64,000 bases of DNA from Shewanella electrica (GCF_022321485.1 NZ_JAKOGG010000009.1:79986-143985), one strand, 5' to 3'. Shown: positions 42,518 through 53,350, counted from the stretch's first letter. Numbers and translations are program-made. Notes: generated by a model from the letters alone, not told the origin.

Positions 42518-42919
42518 TCAATACTCTTTGATACGCAGTAGCTGGCGGCGTTGTTTTTTATCCGGTTTCCCATCTGGAGCTGGGTTGTTGAGGATATTAA
42601 GCCGCCGCGCTTCGGCGTTGGTTTCGCGTTTTTTGATGCTGTCGGCGGTCTCTTCATAGAGCGTCTGCGCAACGGTAGCACTTTGGCGAATACCCGAAAT
42701 TTTTTTGATCACTATCTCTTTTTCGTCATATCCCTGACGTAATTTAATGCGCGCGCCGATTTCTGCTGTTTTACTGCATTTAACGCGTTGTCCGTTGTAA
42801 TGTACTTTGCCGCCGTTGACCATCTCTTTCGCAAGGGCGCGAGTTTTATAAAAACGGGCTGCCCATAACCATTTATCGATTCGGACCGCTTCTTCGCTTT
42901 GGTGGGCTTGAGTCACCAT
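42518..42919 (-). CDS. hslR: Ribosome-associated heat shock protein Hsp15 (HslR)
   Basis: The product is 133 residues from the ATG at 42919, preceded by AAGGAG; an earlier ATG at 42943 is less likely, and 133 residues is the E. coli length. The S4 RNA-binding domain reads VRIDKWLWAARFYKTRALAKEMVNGGKVHYNGQRVK. It binds free 50S subunits carrying nascent chains and helps rescue stalled translation. It heads the hslR-hslO pair. Confidence 0.95.
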   Translation of the reverse strand: MVTQAHQSEEAVRIDKWLWAARFYKTRALAKEMVNGGKVHYNGQRVKCSKTAEIGARIKLRQGYDEKEIVIKKISGIRQSATVAQTLYEETADSIKKRETNAEARRLNILNNPAPDGKPDKKQRRQLLRIKEY

Positions 42920-43182
42920 GACGAAACTCCTTGCATTAGTCAAAAGTGGTATAAGTTCACATAGTTGTCAAAAGCTACGGAACTTACGCGTGAACGCCAG
43001 TCAAACAGTGGGGCGCATCACAGCCTTTTTAGGCGCGCAACGGTAGCATATTTGACCTAATTTGGCCAATTTCAAACAAGTTATAGACTTGTTGCCGCTC
43101 TTCTCGTGGGGTAGCATGGCGCAGGTTTATTTGTAAAACACTAAAATAACGATAAAGCCCTGCTACGGGGCTGCGGGAAATA

Positions 43183-44070
43183 ATGGACTTACTCGATAAA
43201 GCAATTGCGCAAACCAGCAAGATCCCTTCACGGCAGGCAAGCCAGCTAGTGTTTTGGTTATTGTTGATCTTAGCCCTCTATCTTGCTGCTCAGGTGACGT
43301 GGAAAGCGGTACCTGCCACGGTAAGTTCAGCCCGTTGGCAACCCACACCTACCAGCATCACTTCCAGCTCGCGCGTTAACATCGACACAATTCAAAAAAT
43401 AGGTTTGTTCGGCAAGTCCGATAAAGCAGCGTTAGCGGCCGCCGCACAACAAGCGCCAGAATTGATTACTGATGCCCCTAAAACCTCATTGTCTATTTTG
43501 TTAACCGGCGTGGTGGCTTCCACGGCCGAGCAACGCGGTGTCGCGGTGATTGAGTCCCGCGGTAGCCAGAATACTTATAGCCTCGGCGACAAAATTGATG
43601 GCACCTCTGCTTCACTGAAAGAGGTTTACGCCGACCGCATCATCATCACCAACAACGGCCGTTATGAAACGCTGATGTTGGATGGCTTAGAATTTAAAAC
43701 CAATAGTGCCGCGAATAACCATCTGCAACAGGCCAAAATGCAGAGCAGTGCCGCTATTGATAACGCCGCCGACGTTCGCGACGACGTGATGGCCAATCCG
43801 GAAAAACTCAGTGATTACATCGCCATCTCACCAGTGCAACAAGACGGTGAGTTGGTGGGTTATCGCCTGAATCCGGGCAAAGACACCCAGGTATTTACCG
43901 GTGCCGGTTTTAAACCAAATGATCTGGCCAAATCTATCAATGGCTATGATTTGACCGACGGTGCGCAGGCATTAGAAATTATGGGGCAATTATCCGAGCT
44001 GACAGACATCTCTGTCATGGTTGAGCGGGATAATCAGCTCGTAGAAATATCACTCAGTTTGCCACAGTGA
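43183..44070 (+). CDS. gspC: Type II secretion inner-membrane protein GspC
   Basis: The product is 295 residues. A short cytosolic part is followed by TM LVFWLLLILALYLAAQVTW, a Pro-rich linker, the homology region (KTSLSILLTGVVASTAEQRGVAVIE to IDGTSASLKEVYADRIII) that contacts the secretin, and a C-terminal PDZ domain (GYRLNPGKDTQVFTGAGFKPNDLAKSINGYDLTDGAQA). It couples the inner-membrane platform to GspD and helps choose substrates. First gene of the gspC-N operon. The 260-nt spacer upstream holds its promoter. Confidence 0.95.
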   Translation: MDLLDKAIAQTSKIPSRQASQLVFWLLLILALYLAAQVTWKAVPATVSSARWQPTPTSITSSSRVNIDTIQKIGLFGKSDKAALAAAAQQAPELITDAPKTSLSILLTGVVASTAEQRGVAVIESRGSQNTYSLGDKIDGTSASLKEVYADRIIITNNGRYETLMLDGLEFKTNSAANNHLQQAKMQSSAAIDNAADVRDDVMANPEKLSDYIAISPVQQDGELVGYRLNPGKDTQVFTGAGFKPNDLAKSINGYDLTDGAQALEIMGQLSELTDISVMVERDNQLVEISLSLPQ

Positions 44071-44095
44071 CGCAGAATTTAGGGGAAGTAGCATA

Positions 44096-46225
44096 ATGAA
44101 CAACAAGCGCATTCGTTCCAAACTGATTGCTGGTTTGGTCGCGTCAGCCGCCATGCTGATCCAACCGCCACTGTGGGCGGAACAGTATGCCGCCAACTTT
44201 AAAGGCACGGAGATTCAGGAGTTTATCAACATTGTTGGTAAAAACCTCAACAAGACCATCATTGTTGATCCAACCATTCGCGGCAAAATTAACGTTCGCA
44301 GTTATGACATGCTCGACGACCAGCAGTACTACCAGTTCTTTTTGAACGTGCTGCAGGTATATGGCTATGCCGTCGTTGAGATGGAAAACAACGTCATCAA
44401 AGTGGTGAAAGATAAAGACGCCAAAGTGGCTAACATTCGCGTGGCGGATGATAAGCAACCGGGGCTGGGCGATGAACTGGTGACCCGCATTGTGGCGTTA
44501 TATAACACCGAAGCTAAACAGTTAGCGCCCCTGCTGCGCCAACTGAACGACAACGCCGGTGGCGGCAACGTGGTCAACTACGACCCATCGAACGTATTGA
44601 TGATCACTGGCCGTGCCGCGGTGGTGAACAAGCTGGTCGAGATCGTTAAACAAGTCGATAAACAAGGCGATGTTGACGTTACCGTGGTCAAACTTGAGTT
44701 TGCCTCCGCCGGTGAAATTGTACGTATCGTGGAGAGCCTCTATCGCAGCGGCGGTGCCAACCAAACACAAACACCTGGGCAAGCGCCCAAAGTGGTTGCC
44801 GATGAGCGCACCAACTCAGTGGTGGTCAGTGGTGACCCGCGCAGTCGTGAGCGTGCGGTTGAGTTGATCAAACGCCTCGATGCCGAACAAGCCAGCAGCG
44901 GCAATACCAAAGTGCGTTATCTGCGTTACGCCAAAGCGAAAGACTTAGTCGAAGTGCTCACAGGCTTTGCGAAACAGTTAGAAGATAAAGCGAATTCTGG
45001 TACCAATGCCGCGGTAAATAGTGGTAGCAACAGCCGTCGTAACGAAATCACCATCATGGCGCACGAAGAAACCAACGCCTTGGTGATTAATGCTGAACCC
45101 GACCAAATGCGCACGCTGGAAGATGTGATTAACCAATTGGATATTCGCCGCGCGCAAGTATTGGTTGAGGCGATCATCGTTGAGTTGGCCGAAGGTGACA
45201 ACATCGGTTTAGGTGTGCAGCTTGGCTCACTGTCGACCGGTTTCACTCAGTTCAATAACAACGGCGCCAGCATCAGCCAAATTGGTGCCGGTATCTGGCA
45301 AGCGCGTGGGGAAGATGGCAATACCATTCGAACATACGATGCCAACAATCAACCAGTGGATACCTTTAACCCCGACACTCGTGGCGATGTTACCGCGCTG
45401 GCATCCGCGTTGAGTGGTATCAGCGGTGCTGCCTTAGGCGTGGTTTCAGGTGACTTCGGTGCGTTGCTGCAAGCCGTTGCCTCAGATACCAACTCTAACG
45501 TACTGGCAACCCCCTCTATCACCACCCTAGATAACCAAGAAGCGTCATTTATTGTCGGTGATGAAGTGCCTGTGATCACCGGTGCGCAGAACTCTGAAAA
45601 CGGCAACAGCAACCCCTTCCAAACCGTTGAGCGTAAGGAAGTGGGCGTTAAGCTGAAAGTGGTGCCGCAGATCAACGAAGGTAATGCGGTTAAGCTGACC
45701 ATTGAACAAGAGGTATCCAACGTTAACGGTAACACCAGCGTGGACGTCACCTTTGCGACTCGTCGTTTGACCACTACCGTGATGGCTGACTCTGGTCAGA
45801 TTGTGGTGCTGGGCGGCTTGATCAACGAAGAAGTTCAAGAAAGTGTGCAGAAAGTGCCGTTGCTCGGCGATATTCCGCTCCTCGGCCAGCTGTTCCGCTC
45901 CTCTAACAGCCGTAAGACTAAACGTAACCTGATGATCTTTATCAAACCGACCATTGTGCGTGATGGCATCACCATGGAAGGTATTGCAGGGCGTAAATAC
46001 AATTACTTCCGCGCACTGCAACTGGAGCAACAAGCCCGTGGTGTGAACTTGCTGCCAGATGCACAAGTGCCCGTGCTGGAAGAGATGACCCCAAGTAACG
46101 TCAGCCCAGAAGTGAACGAAATTTTGGAACGTTACAAACGCGGTGAAGGCTTAGAAACCAAAAAACGTGCAACTGAGCCAGCGTTGAAAGCCGTGTCTGA
46201 AAGTAAACAAAACGATAATGACTGA
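44096..46225 (+). CDS. gspD: Type II secretion outer-membrane secretin GspD
   Basis: The product is 709 residues with a signal peptide (to LWA). N0 ([29 protein letters not shown]) is followed by N1-N3 and the secretin core, with VPVITGAQN and the gate region, [31 protein letters not shown] and [15 protein letters not shown]. The short C-terminal tail may be the pilotin-binding S-domain. It forms the outer-membrane channel. It overlaps gspE by 8 nt. Confidence 0.97.
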   Translation: MNNKRIRSKLIAGLVASAAMLIQPPLWAEQYAANFKGTEIQEFINIVGKNLNKTIIVDPTIRGKINVRSYDMLDDQQYYQFFLNVLQVYGYAVVEMENNVIKVVKDKDAKVANIRVADDKQPGLGDELVTRIVALYNTEAKQLAPLLRQLNDNAGGGNVVNYDPSNVLMITGRAAVVNKLVEIVKQVDKQGDVDVTVVKLEFASAGEIVRIVESLYRSGGANQTQTPGQAPKVVADERTNSVVVSGDPRSRERAVELIKRLDAEQASSGNTKVRYLRYAKAKDLVEVLTGFAKQLEDKANSGTNAAVNSGSNSRRNEITIMAHEETNALVINAEPDQMRTLEDVINQLDIRRAQVLVEAIIVELAEGDNIGLGVQLGSLSTGFTQFNNNGASISQIGAGIWQARGEDGNTIRTYDANNQPVDTFNPDTRGDVTALASALSGISGAALGVVSGDFGALLQAVASDTNSNVLATPSITTLDNQEASFIVGDEVPVITGAQNSENGNSNPFQTVERKEVGVKLKVVPQINEGNAVKLTIEQEVSNVNGNTSVDVTFATRRLTTTVMADSGQIVVLGGLINEEVQESVQKVPLLGDIPLLGQLFRSSNSRKTKRNLMIFIKPTIVRDGITMEGIAGRKYNYFRALQLEQQARGVNLLPDAQVPVLEEMTPSNVSPEVNEILERYKRGEGLETKKRATEPALKAVSESKQNDND

Positions 46226-47792
46226 GCCTATGACTGAGCACGAAAATCACAGCGATGCTTTGGCGCAGGTGACTGATGAGTTGGCCTTAGTGGCAGAAGC
46301 TGAGGCCGATGAACTCTACAGTGAAAGCCGCGAACGGCTGCCATTTACCTTTGCCCATCGCCAAGGGGTATTAGTGAGTGACATCGATGGCACGCTCACT
46401 TTGTACTACACCGCCAAAGCGGGCATGGATGCGTTGTTAGAAGCGCGCCGTTATGTTGGTGCCGAGCTGCCATTGGTGAAGCTGGATGACAGCAGCTTTG
46501 AAGCTAAGCTGACGCAGACTTATCAAAGCAACTCCTCGCAAGCACAACAGTTGATGGAAGATATCGGCAATGAGATGGACCTGTTCACCCTCGCCGAAGA
46601 ACTGCCACAAACAGAAGACTTGCTGGAAGGTGATGACGATGCGCCGATCATTCGCTTAATCAACGCGCTATTGTCGGAAGCGATCAAAGAAGAAGCCTCC
46701 GATATCCATATCGAAACTTACGAGAAACAGTTGGTCGTGCGCTTTCGCGTCGATGGCGTATTGCGCGAAGTGTTAAAGCCGAACCGCAAGCTGTCATCAT
46801 TGCTGGTATCGCGTATCAAGGTGATGGCGCGGTTAGATATCGCCGAGAAACGGGTGCCACAAGATGGCCGTATCTCATTGCGTATCGGTGGCCGCGCGGT
46901 GGATGTGCGGGTATCGACCATGCCATCGAGCCACGGCGAACGCGTGGTGCTGCGTTTGCTGGATAAAAACGCCGGCAATCTCGACTTAATCCAACTGGGT
47001 ATGACCCCAGAAATCCAAGTGCAGTTTGAGGAGCTAATTCGTAAACCGCACGGCATTATTTTGGTGACCGGTCCAACCGGCTCGGGTAAAAGTACCACGC
47101 TGTATGCCGGTTTGACTGACATCAACCACAAGGATATCAACATCCTCACGGTGGAAGACCCCATCGAGTATGAAATCGAAGGGATCGGTCAAATCCAAGT
47201 GAACAGCAAAGTGGATATGACCTTTGCCCGCGGTTTGCGCGCCATTTTGCGTCAGGACCCTGACGTAGTGATGATTGGTGAAATCCGTGACCTTGAAACC
47301 GCCCACATTGCGGTGCAGGCGTCGTTGACCGGCCACTTAGTGTTATCAACCCTGCACACCAACACCGCCTCTGGCGCGATTACCCGTCTACAAGATATGG
47401 GCGTCGAGCCATTTTTGGTGTCATCCAGTTTGCTCGGTGTGCTGGCGCAACGCTTGGTGCGTACCTTGTGCGAGGACTGTAAAGAGCCGCACGAGCCGAC
47501 ACCACGCGAACGACAACTGCTGGGCATTAGTGTTGATTCACCTGCAAAAATTTATCGTCCTACAGGCTGTAAAAACTGTGGTTACAACGGCTACCGTGGC
47601 CGTACGGGGATTCACGAGTTATTGCTGGTGGACGAGAAAGTGCGTGAGCTGATCCATAGCGGTCACGGTGAGTTGGCCATTGAAAAGTACATTCGTGGCA
47701 TCTCGCCAAGTATTCGTCATGACGGCATCGCCAAAGTGTTGGCTGGCATGACGACGCTGGAAGAGGTATTGCGGGTCACCCGCGAGGAGTAA
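46218..47792 (+). CDS. gspE: Type II secretion ATPase GspE
   Basis: The product is 524 residues. The N-terminal 150 residues bind GspL. Walker A is [12 protein letters not shown], then the Asp box [16 protein letters not shown], Walker [11 protein letters not shown] and the His box [11 protein letters not shown] zinc-binding insert CEDC...[11 protein letters not shown] follows. It is the cytosolic motor that drives pseudopilus extension. It overlaps gspD by 8 nt and precedes gspF by 3 nt. Confidence 0.97.
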   Translation: MTEPMTEHENHSDALAQVTDELALVAEAEADELYSESRERLPFTFAHRQGVLVSDIDGTLTLYYTAKAGMDALLEARRYVGAELPLVKLDDSSFEAKLTQTYQSNSSQAQQLMEDIGNEMDLFTLAEELPQTEDLLEGDDDAPIIRLINALLSEAIKEEASDIHIETYEKQLVVRFRVDGVLREVLKPNRKLSSLLVSRIKVMARLDIAEKRVPQDGRISLRIGGRAVDVRVSTMPSSHGERVVLRLLDKNAGNLDLIQLGMTPEIQVQFEELIRKPHGIILVTGPTGSGKSTTLYAGLTDINHKDINILTVEDPIEYEIEGIGQIQVNSKVDMTFARGLRAILRQDPDVVMIGEIRDLETAHIAVQASLTGHLVLSTLHTNTASGAITRLQDMGVEPFLVSSSLLGVLAQRLVRTLCEDCKEPHEPTPRERQLLGISVDSPAKIYRPTGCKNCGYNGYRGRTGIHELLLVDEKVRELIHSGHGELAIEKYIRGISPSIRHDGIAKVLAGMTTLEEVLRVTREE

Positions 47793-47795
47793 CCC

Positions 47796-49019
47796 ATGGC
47801 AGCATTTGACTATAAAGCCCTCAACAGTGCGGGCAAGCAGGTCAAAGGAGTCATCGAGGCGGATACTCCACGGCACGCGCGTAGCCAGTTGCGTGAACAG
47901 CGGTTGATGCCGCTGGATATCAAGCAAGTGACCGAGAAAGAGAAAAAAGCCGCCTCAGGCAATTTTCTCGCCCGTAAACGCGGTATCTCTGTGGCCGAGT
48001 TGGCGCTGATCACGCGGCAATTGTCGACCCTGATCGCCGCGGGTCTGCCCGTGGAAGAAGCGCTGAAAGCGGTCGGCCAACAATGCGAAAAAGATCGTCT
48101 TGCCTCGATGGTGATGGCAGTACGTTCGCGCGTGGTCGAAGGTTACTCGTTGGCCGATTCGATGGCTGAATTCCCTCATGTGTTTGATGACTTGTATCGC
48201 GCCATGGTGGCATCGGGCGAAAAGTCCGGTCACTTGGAAGTGGTGCTAAATCGCTTAGCCGACTACACCGAACGGCGTCAGCAACTGAAAAACAAAATGA
48301 TGCAGGCGATGATCTACCCGGTAGTGCTCACCTTGGTGGCTATCGGCGTGGTGTCGGTGTTGCTAACGGCGGTAGTGCCGAAAGTGGTCGATCAGTTCCA
48401 GCATATGGGACAAGAGTTGCCCGGCTCAACCCGCAGTTTGATTGCTATTTCTGAGTTTCTACAACACTACGGTTTATTTGTGTTGGCGTTTATTGCCATC
48501 GCCGCCGTGGTGTTTCAACGCTTGCTGCTCAAGCCCGAGTTTCTGATGAAATACCACACGATATTGCTGCGCGTGCCAGTGATTGGCCGTGTGAGTCGTG
48601 GCTTGAACACCGCCCGCTTTGCGCGCACCTTGAGTATTTTAACCGCCAGTTCGGTGCCACTGCTTGAAGGTATGCGCATTGCCAGTGAGGTGATGCTTAA
48701 TGTTAGAGTGCGTGAAGCGGTCGCCGATGCCACCGCACGGGTACGTGAAGGCACCAGTCTTGGCGCGGCACTCACCAACACCAAACTGTTCCCGCCAATG
48801 ATGCTGTATATGATCGCTTCTGGCGAGAAAAGTGGTGAGTTGGAACAGATGTTGGAACGCGCGGCTGATAACCAAGACCGCGAATTTGAATCAAACGTTA
48901 ACCTCGCGCTGGGGGTCTTTGAACCAGCGTTGGTGGTTAGCATGGCAGTGGTCGTCTTGTTTATCGTGATGTCGATTCTGCAACCTATTTTGGCACTTAA
49001 TAATATGGTCAGTGGCTAA
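47796..49019 (+). CDS. gspF: Type II secretion platform protein GspF
   Basis: The product is 407 residues, with two copies of the T2SSF domain (LALITRQLSTLIAAGLPVEEALKAV and FARTLSILTASSVPLLEGMRIAS) and three membrane helices (QAMIYPVVLTLVAIGVVSVLLTAVVP; LFVLAFIAIAAVVFQRLLL; ALVVSMAVVVLFIVMSILQPIL). It anchors the inner-membrane assembly and contacts GspE. Confidence 0.97.
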   Translation: MAAFDYKALNSAGKQVKGVIEADTPRHARSQLREQRLMPLDIKQVTEKEKKAASGNFLARKRGISVAELALITRQLSTLIAAGLPVEEALKAVGQQCEKDRLASMVMAVRSRVVEGYSLADSMAEFPHVFDDLYRAMVASGEKSGHLEVVLNRLADYTERRQQLKNKMMQAMIYPVVLTLVAIGVVSVLLTAVVPKVVDQFQHMGQELPGSTRSLIAISEFLQHYGLFVLAFIAIAAVVFQRLLLKPEFLMKYHTILLRVPVIGRVSRGLNTARFARTLSILTASSVPLLEGMRIASEVMLNVRVREAVADATARVREGTSLGAALTNTKLFPPMMLYMIASGEKSGELEQMLERAADNQDREFESNVNLALGVFEPALVVSMAVVVLFIVMSILQPILALNNMVSG

Positions 49020-49060
49020 GCGCATTCATACCACTGATGTTTGTTTTCTGGAGGAAATCA

Positions 49061-49495
49061 ATGCAACGCAATAACAGACAACGCGGTTTTACCCTGCTGG
49101 AAATCATGGTGGTGATCGTGATCCTTGGTATGTTGGCCGCTATGGTTGTGCCTAACATCATGGGTAACAAAGAAAAAGCCGACCAACAAAAAGCCATATC
49201 CGACATCGTTTCTTTGGAAAACATGCTGGATATGTACAAGTTGGATAACAGCAAATATCCAACCACTGAACAAGGTTTGGAAGCATTAGTGACCAAACCA
49301 TCCGCTTCGCCAGAACCACGCAACTACCGCGATGGTGGCTACATCAAACGTCTGCCACAAGATCCTTGGGGTAACGACTACCTGATGATGAGCCCAGGCG
49401 AACATGGCAAAGTTGACGTGTTTACTGCCGGTCCTGATGGTCAAGCGGGCACGGAAGACGATATCGGCAACTGGAACCTGCAGAACTTCCAGTAA
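49061..49495 (+). CDS. gspG: Major pseudopilin GspG
   Basis: The product is 144 residues from the ATG at 49061, with GGAGG upstream; an earlier ATG at 49037 is less suitable. The prepilin cleavage and methylation motif is RGFTLLEIMVVIVILGMLAAMVVP. The Ca-binding pseudopilin end is AGPDGQAGTEDDIGNWNLQNF. It is the main subunit of the periplasmic pseudopilus. The prepilin peptidase (GspO/PilD) is not in the window. Confidence 0.97.
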   Translation: MQRNNRQRGFTLLEIMVVIVILGMLAAMVVPNIMGNKEKADQQKAISDIVSLENMLDMYKLDNSKYPTTEQGLEALVTKPSASPEPRNYRDGGYIKRLPQDPWGNDYLMMSPGEHGKVDVFTAGPDGQAGTEDDIGNWNLQNFQ

Positions 49496-50067
49496 TGAAT
49501 ATGCGCATGCGGCAGCGGGGCTTTACCCTGCTTGAAGTGATGTTGGTGGTGTTGCTGATGGGGTTAATGGCGGCAGCCGTGACCTTAGCCATGGGCAATG
49601 GTGGCCAGCAGCAAGCACTGAGCCGCGAAGTGCAGCGTTTTATGGCAACCACCGAAGCGCTGCAAGATGAAGCCGTCCTTAGCGGTGGCTTTTTTGGCAT
49701 TGTGGTAGATAAGCAAAAATACCATTACGTCATGCTCAAAGACGGAAAATGGCAGCCGGTTGAACAAGATAACTTGCTGGCAGCGCGTGAACTGCCAGAG
49801 GGCATAGAGACTGATTTGGAAGTCGAGGGGCTGCCGCTCGAGCAAGATGAACAGCAGCAATCTTGGTTTGATGAGCCGTTTATTGACGACGATCCACAAA
49901 AGAAAAAGTTTCCTGAGCCGCAGATCATGTTGCTGCCGAGCGGCGAGATGACGGGCTTCAAACTGCGCTTTATTACGCTGGATGATAATGGTCAGCAGCT
50001 TGAAAAATTGGTCAGCGGCGATGCGCTTGGACGCATAGTGCTGGGAGAGTTTGATGAACTCAGCTAA
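49495..50067 (+). CDS. gspH: Minor pseudopilin GspH
   Basis: The product is 190 residues with prepilin signal RGFTLLEVMLVVLLMGLMAAAVTL. Overlaps gspG by 1 nt (TAATG) and gspI by 14 nt. Residues about 100-140 form an acidic, Gln-rich stretch (EVEGLPLEQDEQQQSWFDEPFIDDDPQKKK) likely to be a surface loop. Part of the pseudopilus. Confidence 0.92.
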   Translation: MNMRMRQRGFTLLEVMLVVLLMGLMAAAVTLAMGNGGQQQALSREVQRFMATTEALQDEAVLSGGFFGIVVDKQKYHYVMLKDGKWQPVEQDNLLAARELPEGIETDLEVEGLPLEQDEQQQSWFDEPFIDDDPQKKKFPEPQIMLLPSGEMTGFKLRFITLDDNGQQLEKLVSGDALGRIVLGEFDELS

Positions 50068-50422
50068 AGGCATGACCTTGCTCGAAGTGATGGTTGCCAT
50101 GGCGGTGTTTGCTATCGCCGCAGTTGCCGTGACCAAAAGCCTCGGCGACCAGATGGCTAACATGCCCATTTTGGAAGAACGCACCCTCGCGCAATGGGTG
50201 GCCGACAACGAAATGGTTGATGCCCGTCTTGCTGAAGGTTTCCCACCGTTGGGCAGCGCCAGTGGGCAGGCGGAGATGGCGGGTAAAACGTGGTATTGGA
50301 AACGCGAAGTGATCAAAACCACTGATGACAACTTTCGCATGATCCGTATCAGCGTCAGTGATACCGACAAATTTACCCGTGTCATCACCAAGGTGAGCAG
50401 TTATGTATTCAAGCAAGACTAG
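50054..50422 (+). CDS. gspI: Minor pseudopilin GspI
   Basis: The product is 122 residues from ATG 50054 (a TTG one codon earlier is not needed). The prepilin signal is KGMTLLEVMVAMAVFAIAAVAV. W-Y-W-K (TWYWKREV) near residue 80 is typical of GspI. It starts the tip complex with GspJ and GspK. Overlaps gspJ by 20 nt. Confidence 0.93.
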   Translation: MNSAKGMTLLEVMVAMAVFAIAAVAVTKSLGDQMANMPILEERTLAQWVADNEMVDARLAEGFPPLGSASGQAEMAGKTWYWKREVIKTTDDNFRMIRISVSDTDKFTRVITKVSSYVFKQD

Positions 50423-51125
50423 CGGCTTCACCTTATTGGAAATGCTGATCGCCATCGCGATCTTCGCCATGTTAGGTTTGGCGGCGAACGCTGTGTTGCA
50501 AACCGTGTTGCGCGATGACGAAGTAACACAAGATTTTGCTAAGCAACTGAAAGGGTTGCAGCAGGGTTTTAGCACCATAGAACGTGATTTAAGCCAGATT
50601 GTGGCGCGTACGGGGCGTACCGAACAAGGCGGCCGAACCAGCACAGTGATCCAATCGGGCAAAGATATGCTGGAGTCGGAATCGGAAGCGCTGGTGTTTT
50701 ATCGCCTCGGTTGGCTCAATCCCGGTGGCATTTTACCGCGTGGCACCGTGCAGTATGTGGCGTACGTGGTGCAAAACGGTCAACTGCAGCGTTGGTATTA
50801 TCCCTATCCAGATCCAGAGGTTGGGGCAGAGCCAATCAAAACCGTGTTAATGGATAAAGTGTTGTCGGTGAAATACGCCTTTTTCGACCAGAAAAAATGG
50901 CAACAGGGCGGCTCTTATACGCAGTTGCCGCAAGCGATTGGCATTGAAGTGGAATTGGAAGATCGCGGCATTATCAGCCGCAAGTTTTTACTGCCAGATG
51001 GCGCGTCAGACACCAGCGCTGAGTCTGAAGCCGATGACAACAAGAATAATAACGATGATGACAACTCCGACGCTGATAATGGTGATGCCGCCGAGCAGCC
51101 GGATAACAACGAAGGTGACAGATGA
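50403..51125 (+). CDS. gspJ: Minor pseudopilin GspJ with long Asp/Asn-rich tail
   Basis: The product is 240 residues. The prepilin signal is SGFTLLEMLIAIAIFAMLGLAANA. Family regions include STIERDLSQIVARTGR and LVFYRLGWLNPGGILPRGTVQYVAYVV. The last 40 residues or so, after FLLPDG, are a disordered acidic tail of Asp, Asn, Glu and Ser that ends NNEGDR. Many GspJ proteins end soon after the folded domain, so the tail is an addition. It overlaps gspK by 4 nt. Confidence 0.94.
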   Translation: MYSSKTSGFTLLEMLIAIAIFAMLGLAANAVLQTVLRDDEVTQDFAKQLKGLQQGFSTIERDLSQIVARTGRTEQGGRTSTVIQSGKDMLESESEALVFYRLGWLNPGGILPRGTVQYVAYVVQNGQLQRWYYPYPDPEVGAEPIKTVLMDKVLSVKYAFFDQKKWQQGGSYTQLPQAIGIEVELEDRGIISRKFLLPDGASDTSAESEADDNKNNNDDDNSDADNGDAAEQPDNNEGDR

Positions 51126-52120
51126 TCGGCGCCAGTAAACAGCGCGGCGTAGCCCTGATCATGGTGCTATTGATTGTTGCCATCATCGCGGTGTTAGCCA
51201 CCAGTATCAGCGGCCGCAACCAGATTGCAGTGCGGCGCACCATCAATATGGCAATGTATGACCAAGCCTATTGGTATGCCTTATCGGCAGAAGAGTTGGC
51301 GCGGCGGGTGCTGAAGCAAGATTTAGATGACTCAGAAGGGCGGGTGCACCTGCAGCAATACTGGGCCTTATCGGATGTGGTGTTGCCCGCCGATGGTGGC
51401 GAGATTGGTGGCCGCATCAGTGATTTGCGTAGTTGTTTTAATCTCAACGCGCTAAGCCAAGATCCGCCCAAACAGCCACAGGGACAGGCGCCGAAAATGT
51501 CGCTAGCGGCGCAACAGTTCGTCGCCTTATTGGAAAACGTAGGTGTGGACGAGTTCTCGGCGGAACAGTTGGCTTACCGGGTGAAGGACTACCTTGATGC
51601 CGATAGCGATACCAGCTCACTCGGTGCGGAAGATGCGGAATATGAATCGCGCAAGGTGCCATATCGCGCCGCCAACACCTTGATGAATGACCGCAGTGAA
51701 CTGCGAGCAGTGATTGGTGTACCGAAAGAGTTGTATCAAAAATTGCAGCCTTATGTGTGCGTTATTCCGGGCAACGATAGCCAAGTGCTCAACGTGAATA
51801 CCATCAAACCAGAGCAGGCGGCGCTGCTTGCAGGCATGCTGCTTAACAAGGTCTCGACGAGCGAGGCGCAAAGTTTGATTGAACGGCGTAACCATGATGG
51901 TTACGACAAGATTGAAGATTTTTGGCAGCAAGGGTCATTGACCAGTATCGCCAGCCAAGATGATCAGCTGAAATCCAGCATGGCAATAAGCAGCAAGTTT
52001 TTCCGCTTGCAGGCCATGGCGAAAGTCGATGATGCCGTGTTCCGCATGGACAGCGTGTTGCATGTTATCGGCGGAAATAAATTAGAAGTGTTGACCCGTC
52101 AGTACGGCGGTCAAGATTAA
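51122..52120 (+). CDS. gspK: Minor pseudopilin GspK
   Basis: The product is 332 residues, the large minor pseudopilin. The prepilin helix is RGVALIMVLLIVAIIAVLATSI, lacking the usual Glu at +5 as is normal for GspK. It has a helical domain with a Ca site (DSDTSSLGAEDAEY) and HhH-like segments (LNVNTIKPEQAALLAGML; YDKIEDFW). It caps the pseudopilus. Confidence 0.95.
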   Translation: MIGASKQRGVALIMVLLIVAIIAVLATSISGRNQIAVRRTINMAMYDQAYWYALSAEELARRVLKQDLDDSEGRVHLQQYWALSDVVLPADGGEIGGRISDLRSCFNLNALSQDPPKQPQGQAPKMSLAAQQFVALLENVGVDEFSAEQLAYRVKDYLDADSDTSSLGAEDAEYESRKVPYRAANTLMNDRSELRAVIGVPKELYQKLQPYVCVIPGNDSQVLNVNTIKPEQAALLAGMLLNKVSTSEAQSLIERRNHDGYDKIEDFWQQGSLTSIASQDDQLKSSMAISSKFFRLQAMAKVDDAVFRMDSVLHVIGGNKLEVLTRQYGGQD

Positions 52121-52161
52121 CCACAGGCGCGGTTTTCCTTGAAAACCGGTGGAGAAAAACA

Positions 52162-53349
52162 GTGAGTGAACGCTTATTTATCCGTTTAGGGATCACCGAC
52201 GGCGAGCCGTGTAGCTGGTTGGTGTGGTCTGAGCAGGAACAGGAGATCATCGCCTCTGGCGAGTTGGCGGATGCCAGCGCCCTGCAGACGCTGAGTGAGC
52301 GCGCTGGTAATCGTCCTGTGGACGTATTAGTGCCGAGTGATGTGGTGCGGCTGATGCAGGTTGAACTGCCAGAAAAGGGCCAACGCCAAGCCTTAAAAGC
52401 GTTGCCATTTCTGCTAGAAGAATCGCTGGCACAGAACGTCGATGAATTGCATTTTGTGCCCGGTGCCCGTGAAGGCGACACCTTGCATGTGGCTGTGGTG
52501 GCGCATGAGCAGATGCAGCAATGGCAAACTTGGTTGAATGATGCTGGCCTCAAAGCGCGTAAGCTGGTGCCTGATTGTTTGGCCTTGCCATTAGCTGGAT
52601 GCCAATGGGCGTTAGTACAGGTAGGTAATCAATACTTATTGCGTACCGGTGTCGGCTCGGGCGTTGCCGTTGGTAAAGACTGGTTAGCATTACTGTTGCC
52701 ACAACTGTTAGACGGTACCGAGCAAGCGCCCACTGTTGCTTGTTATACCGAGTTTCAAGACGAACGACTGGATTGCCAGCTGCAACCGTTAGATTTGCCG
52801 ATGTTGGTGCTAGCCAAAGGTCATCTGCAATCACCGGTGAATTTGCTGACCGGAGCGTACCAGCCACGCAAAGAATATAACGCGCAATGGCAACCGTGGA
52901 AAAAGGTTGCCATGGTTGCCGCCGTGGCGTTGGTGCTGGCGTTGGTCAATAAGGGTTTAGGTATCTATCAATACCATCAACAAGCGGAACAACTGCAAGC
53001 CGAAAGTGAAGCGATTTATCGTCAAGTGGCGGGCGCTACCCGTATCGTCAACCTGCGTTCGCAGTTGGGTAAAACCTTAAGCGCGCTGCAAGGTGGCGGT
53101 GTCGGTGGTGAGCTGTTCACCATGCTGCAGCAGCTACAACCCACCTTTAGCCAAGTACCGGAACTCAAGCCGCAAAGTCTACGGTTTGATGGTGACCGTG
53201 GTGAACTACGCATGCAGGTATCGGCTAAATCTTATGAACAGATTGATAAGTTTCGCCAATTGGCGGCGCAGCAGTTCACCATTGACGCTGGTGCGATGAA
53301 TAACAACGATGGTGCGGTAACCAGTACCTTAACGCTGAGGAGCAAATAA
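52162..53349 (+). CDS. gspL: Type II secretion platform protein GspL
   Basis: The product is 395 residues. The N-terminal actin-like cytosolic domain (RLFIRLGITDGEPCSWLVWS; ALKALPFLLEESLAQNVDELHFV) binds GspE. TM is KVAMVAAVALVLALVNKGLGIYQY near residues 250-272, and a ferredoxin-like periplasmic end follows (SLRFDGDRGELRMQV). It links the ATPase to the membrane assembly. Confidence 0.94.
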   Translation: MSERLFIRLGITDGEPCSWLVWSEQEQEIIASGELADASALQTLSERAGNRPVDVLVPSDVVRLMQVELPEKGQRQALKALPFLLEESLAQNVDELHFVPGAREGDTLHVAVVAHEQMQQWQTWLNDAGLKARKLVPDCLALPLAGCQWALVQVGNQYLLRTGVGSGVAVGKDWLALLLPQLLDGTEQAPTVACYTEFQDERLDCQLQPLDLPMLVLAKGHLQSPVNLLTGAYQPRKEYNAQWQPWKKVAMVAAVALVLALVNKGLGIYQYHQQAEQLQAESEAIYRQVAGATRIVNLRSQLGKTLSALQGGGVGGELFTMLQQLQPTFSQVPELKPQSLRFDGDRGELRMQVSAKSYEQIDKFRQLAAQQFTIDAGAMNNNDGAVTSTLTLRSK

Positions 53350-53350
53350 G

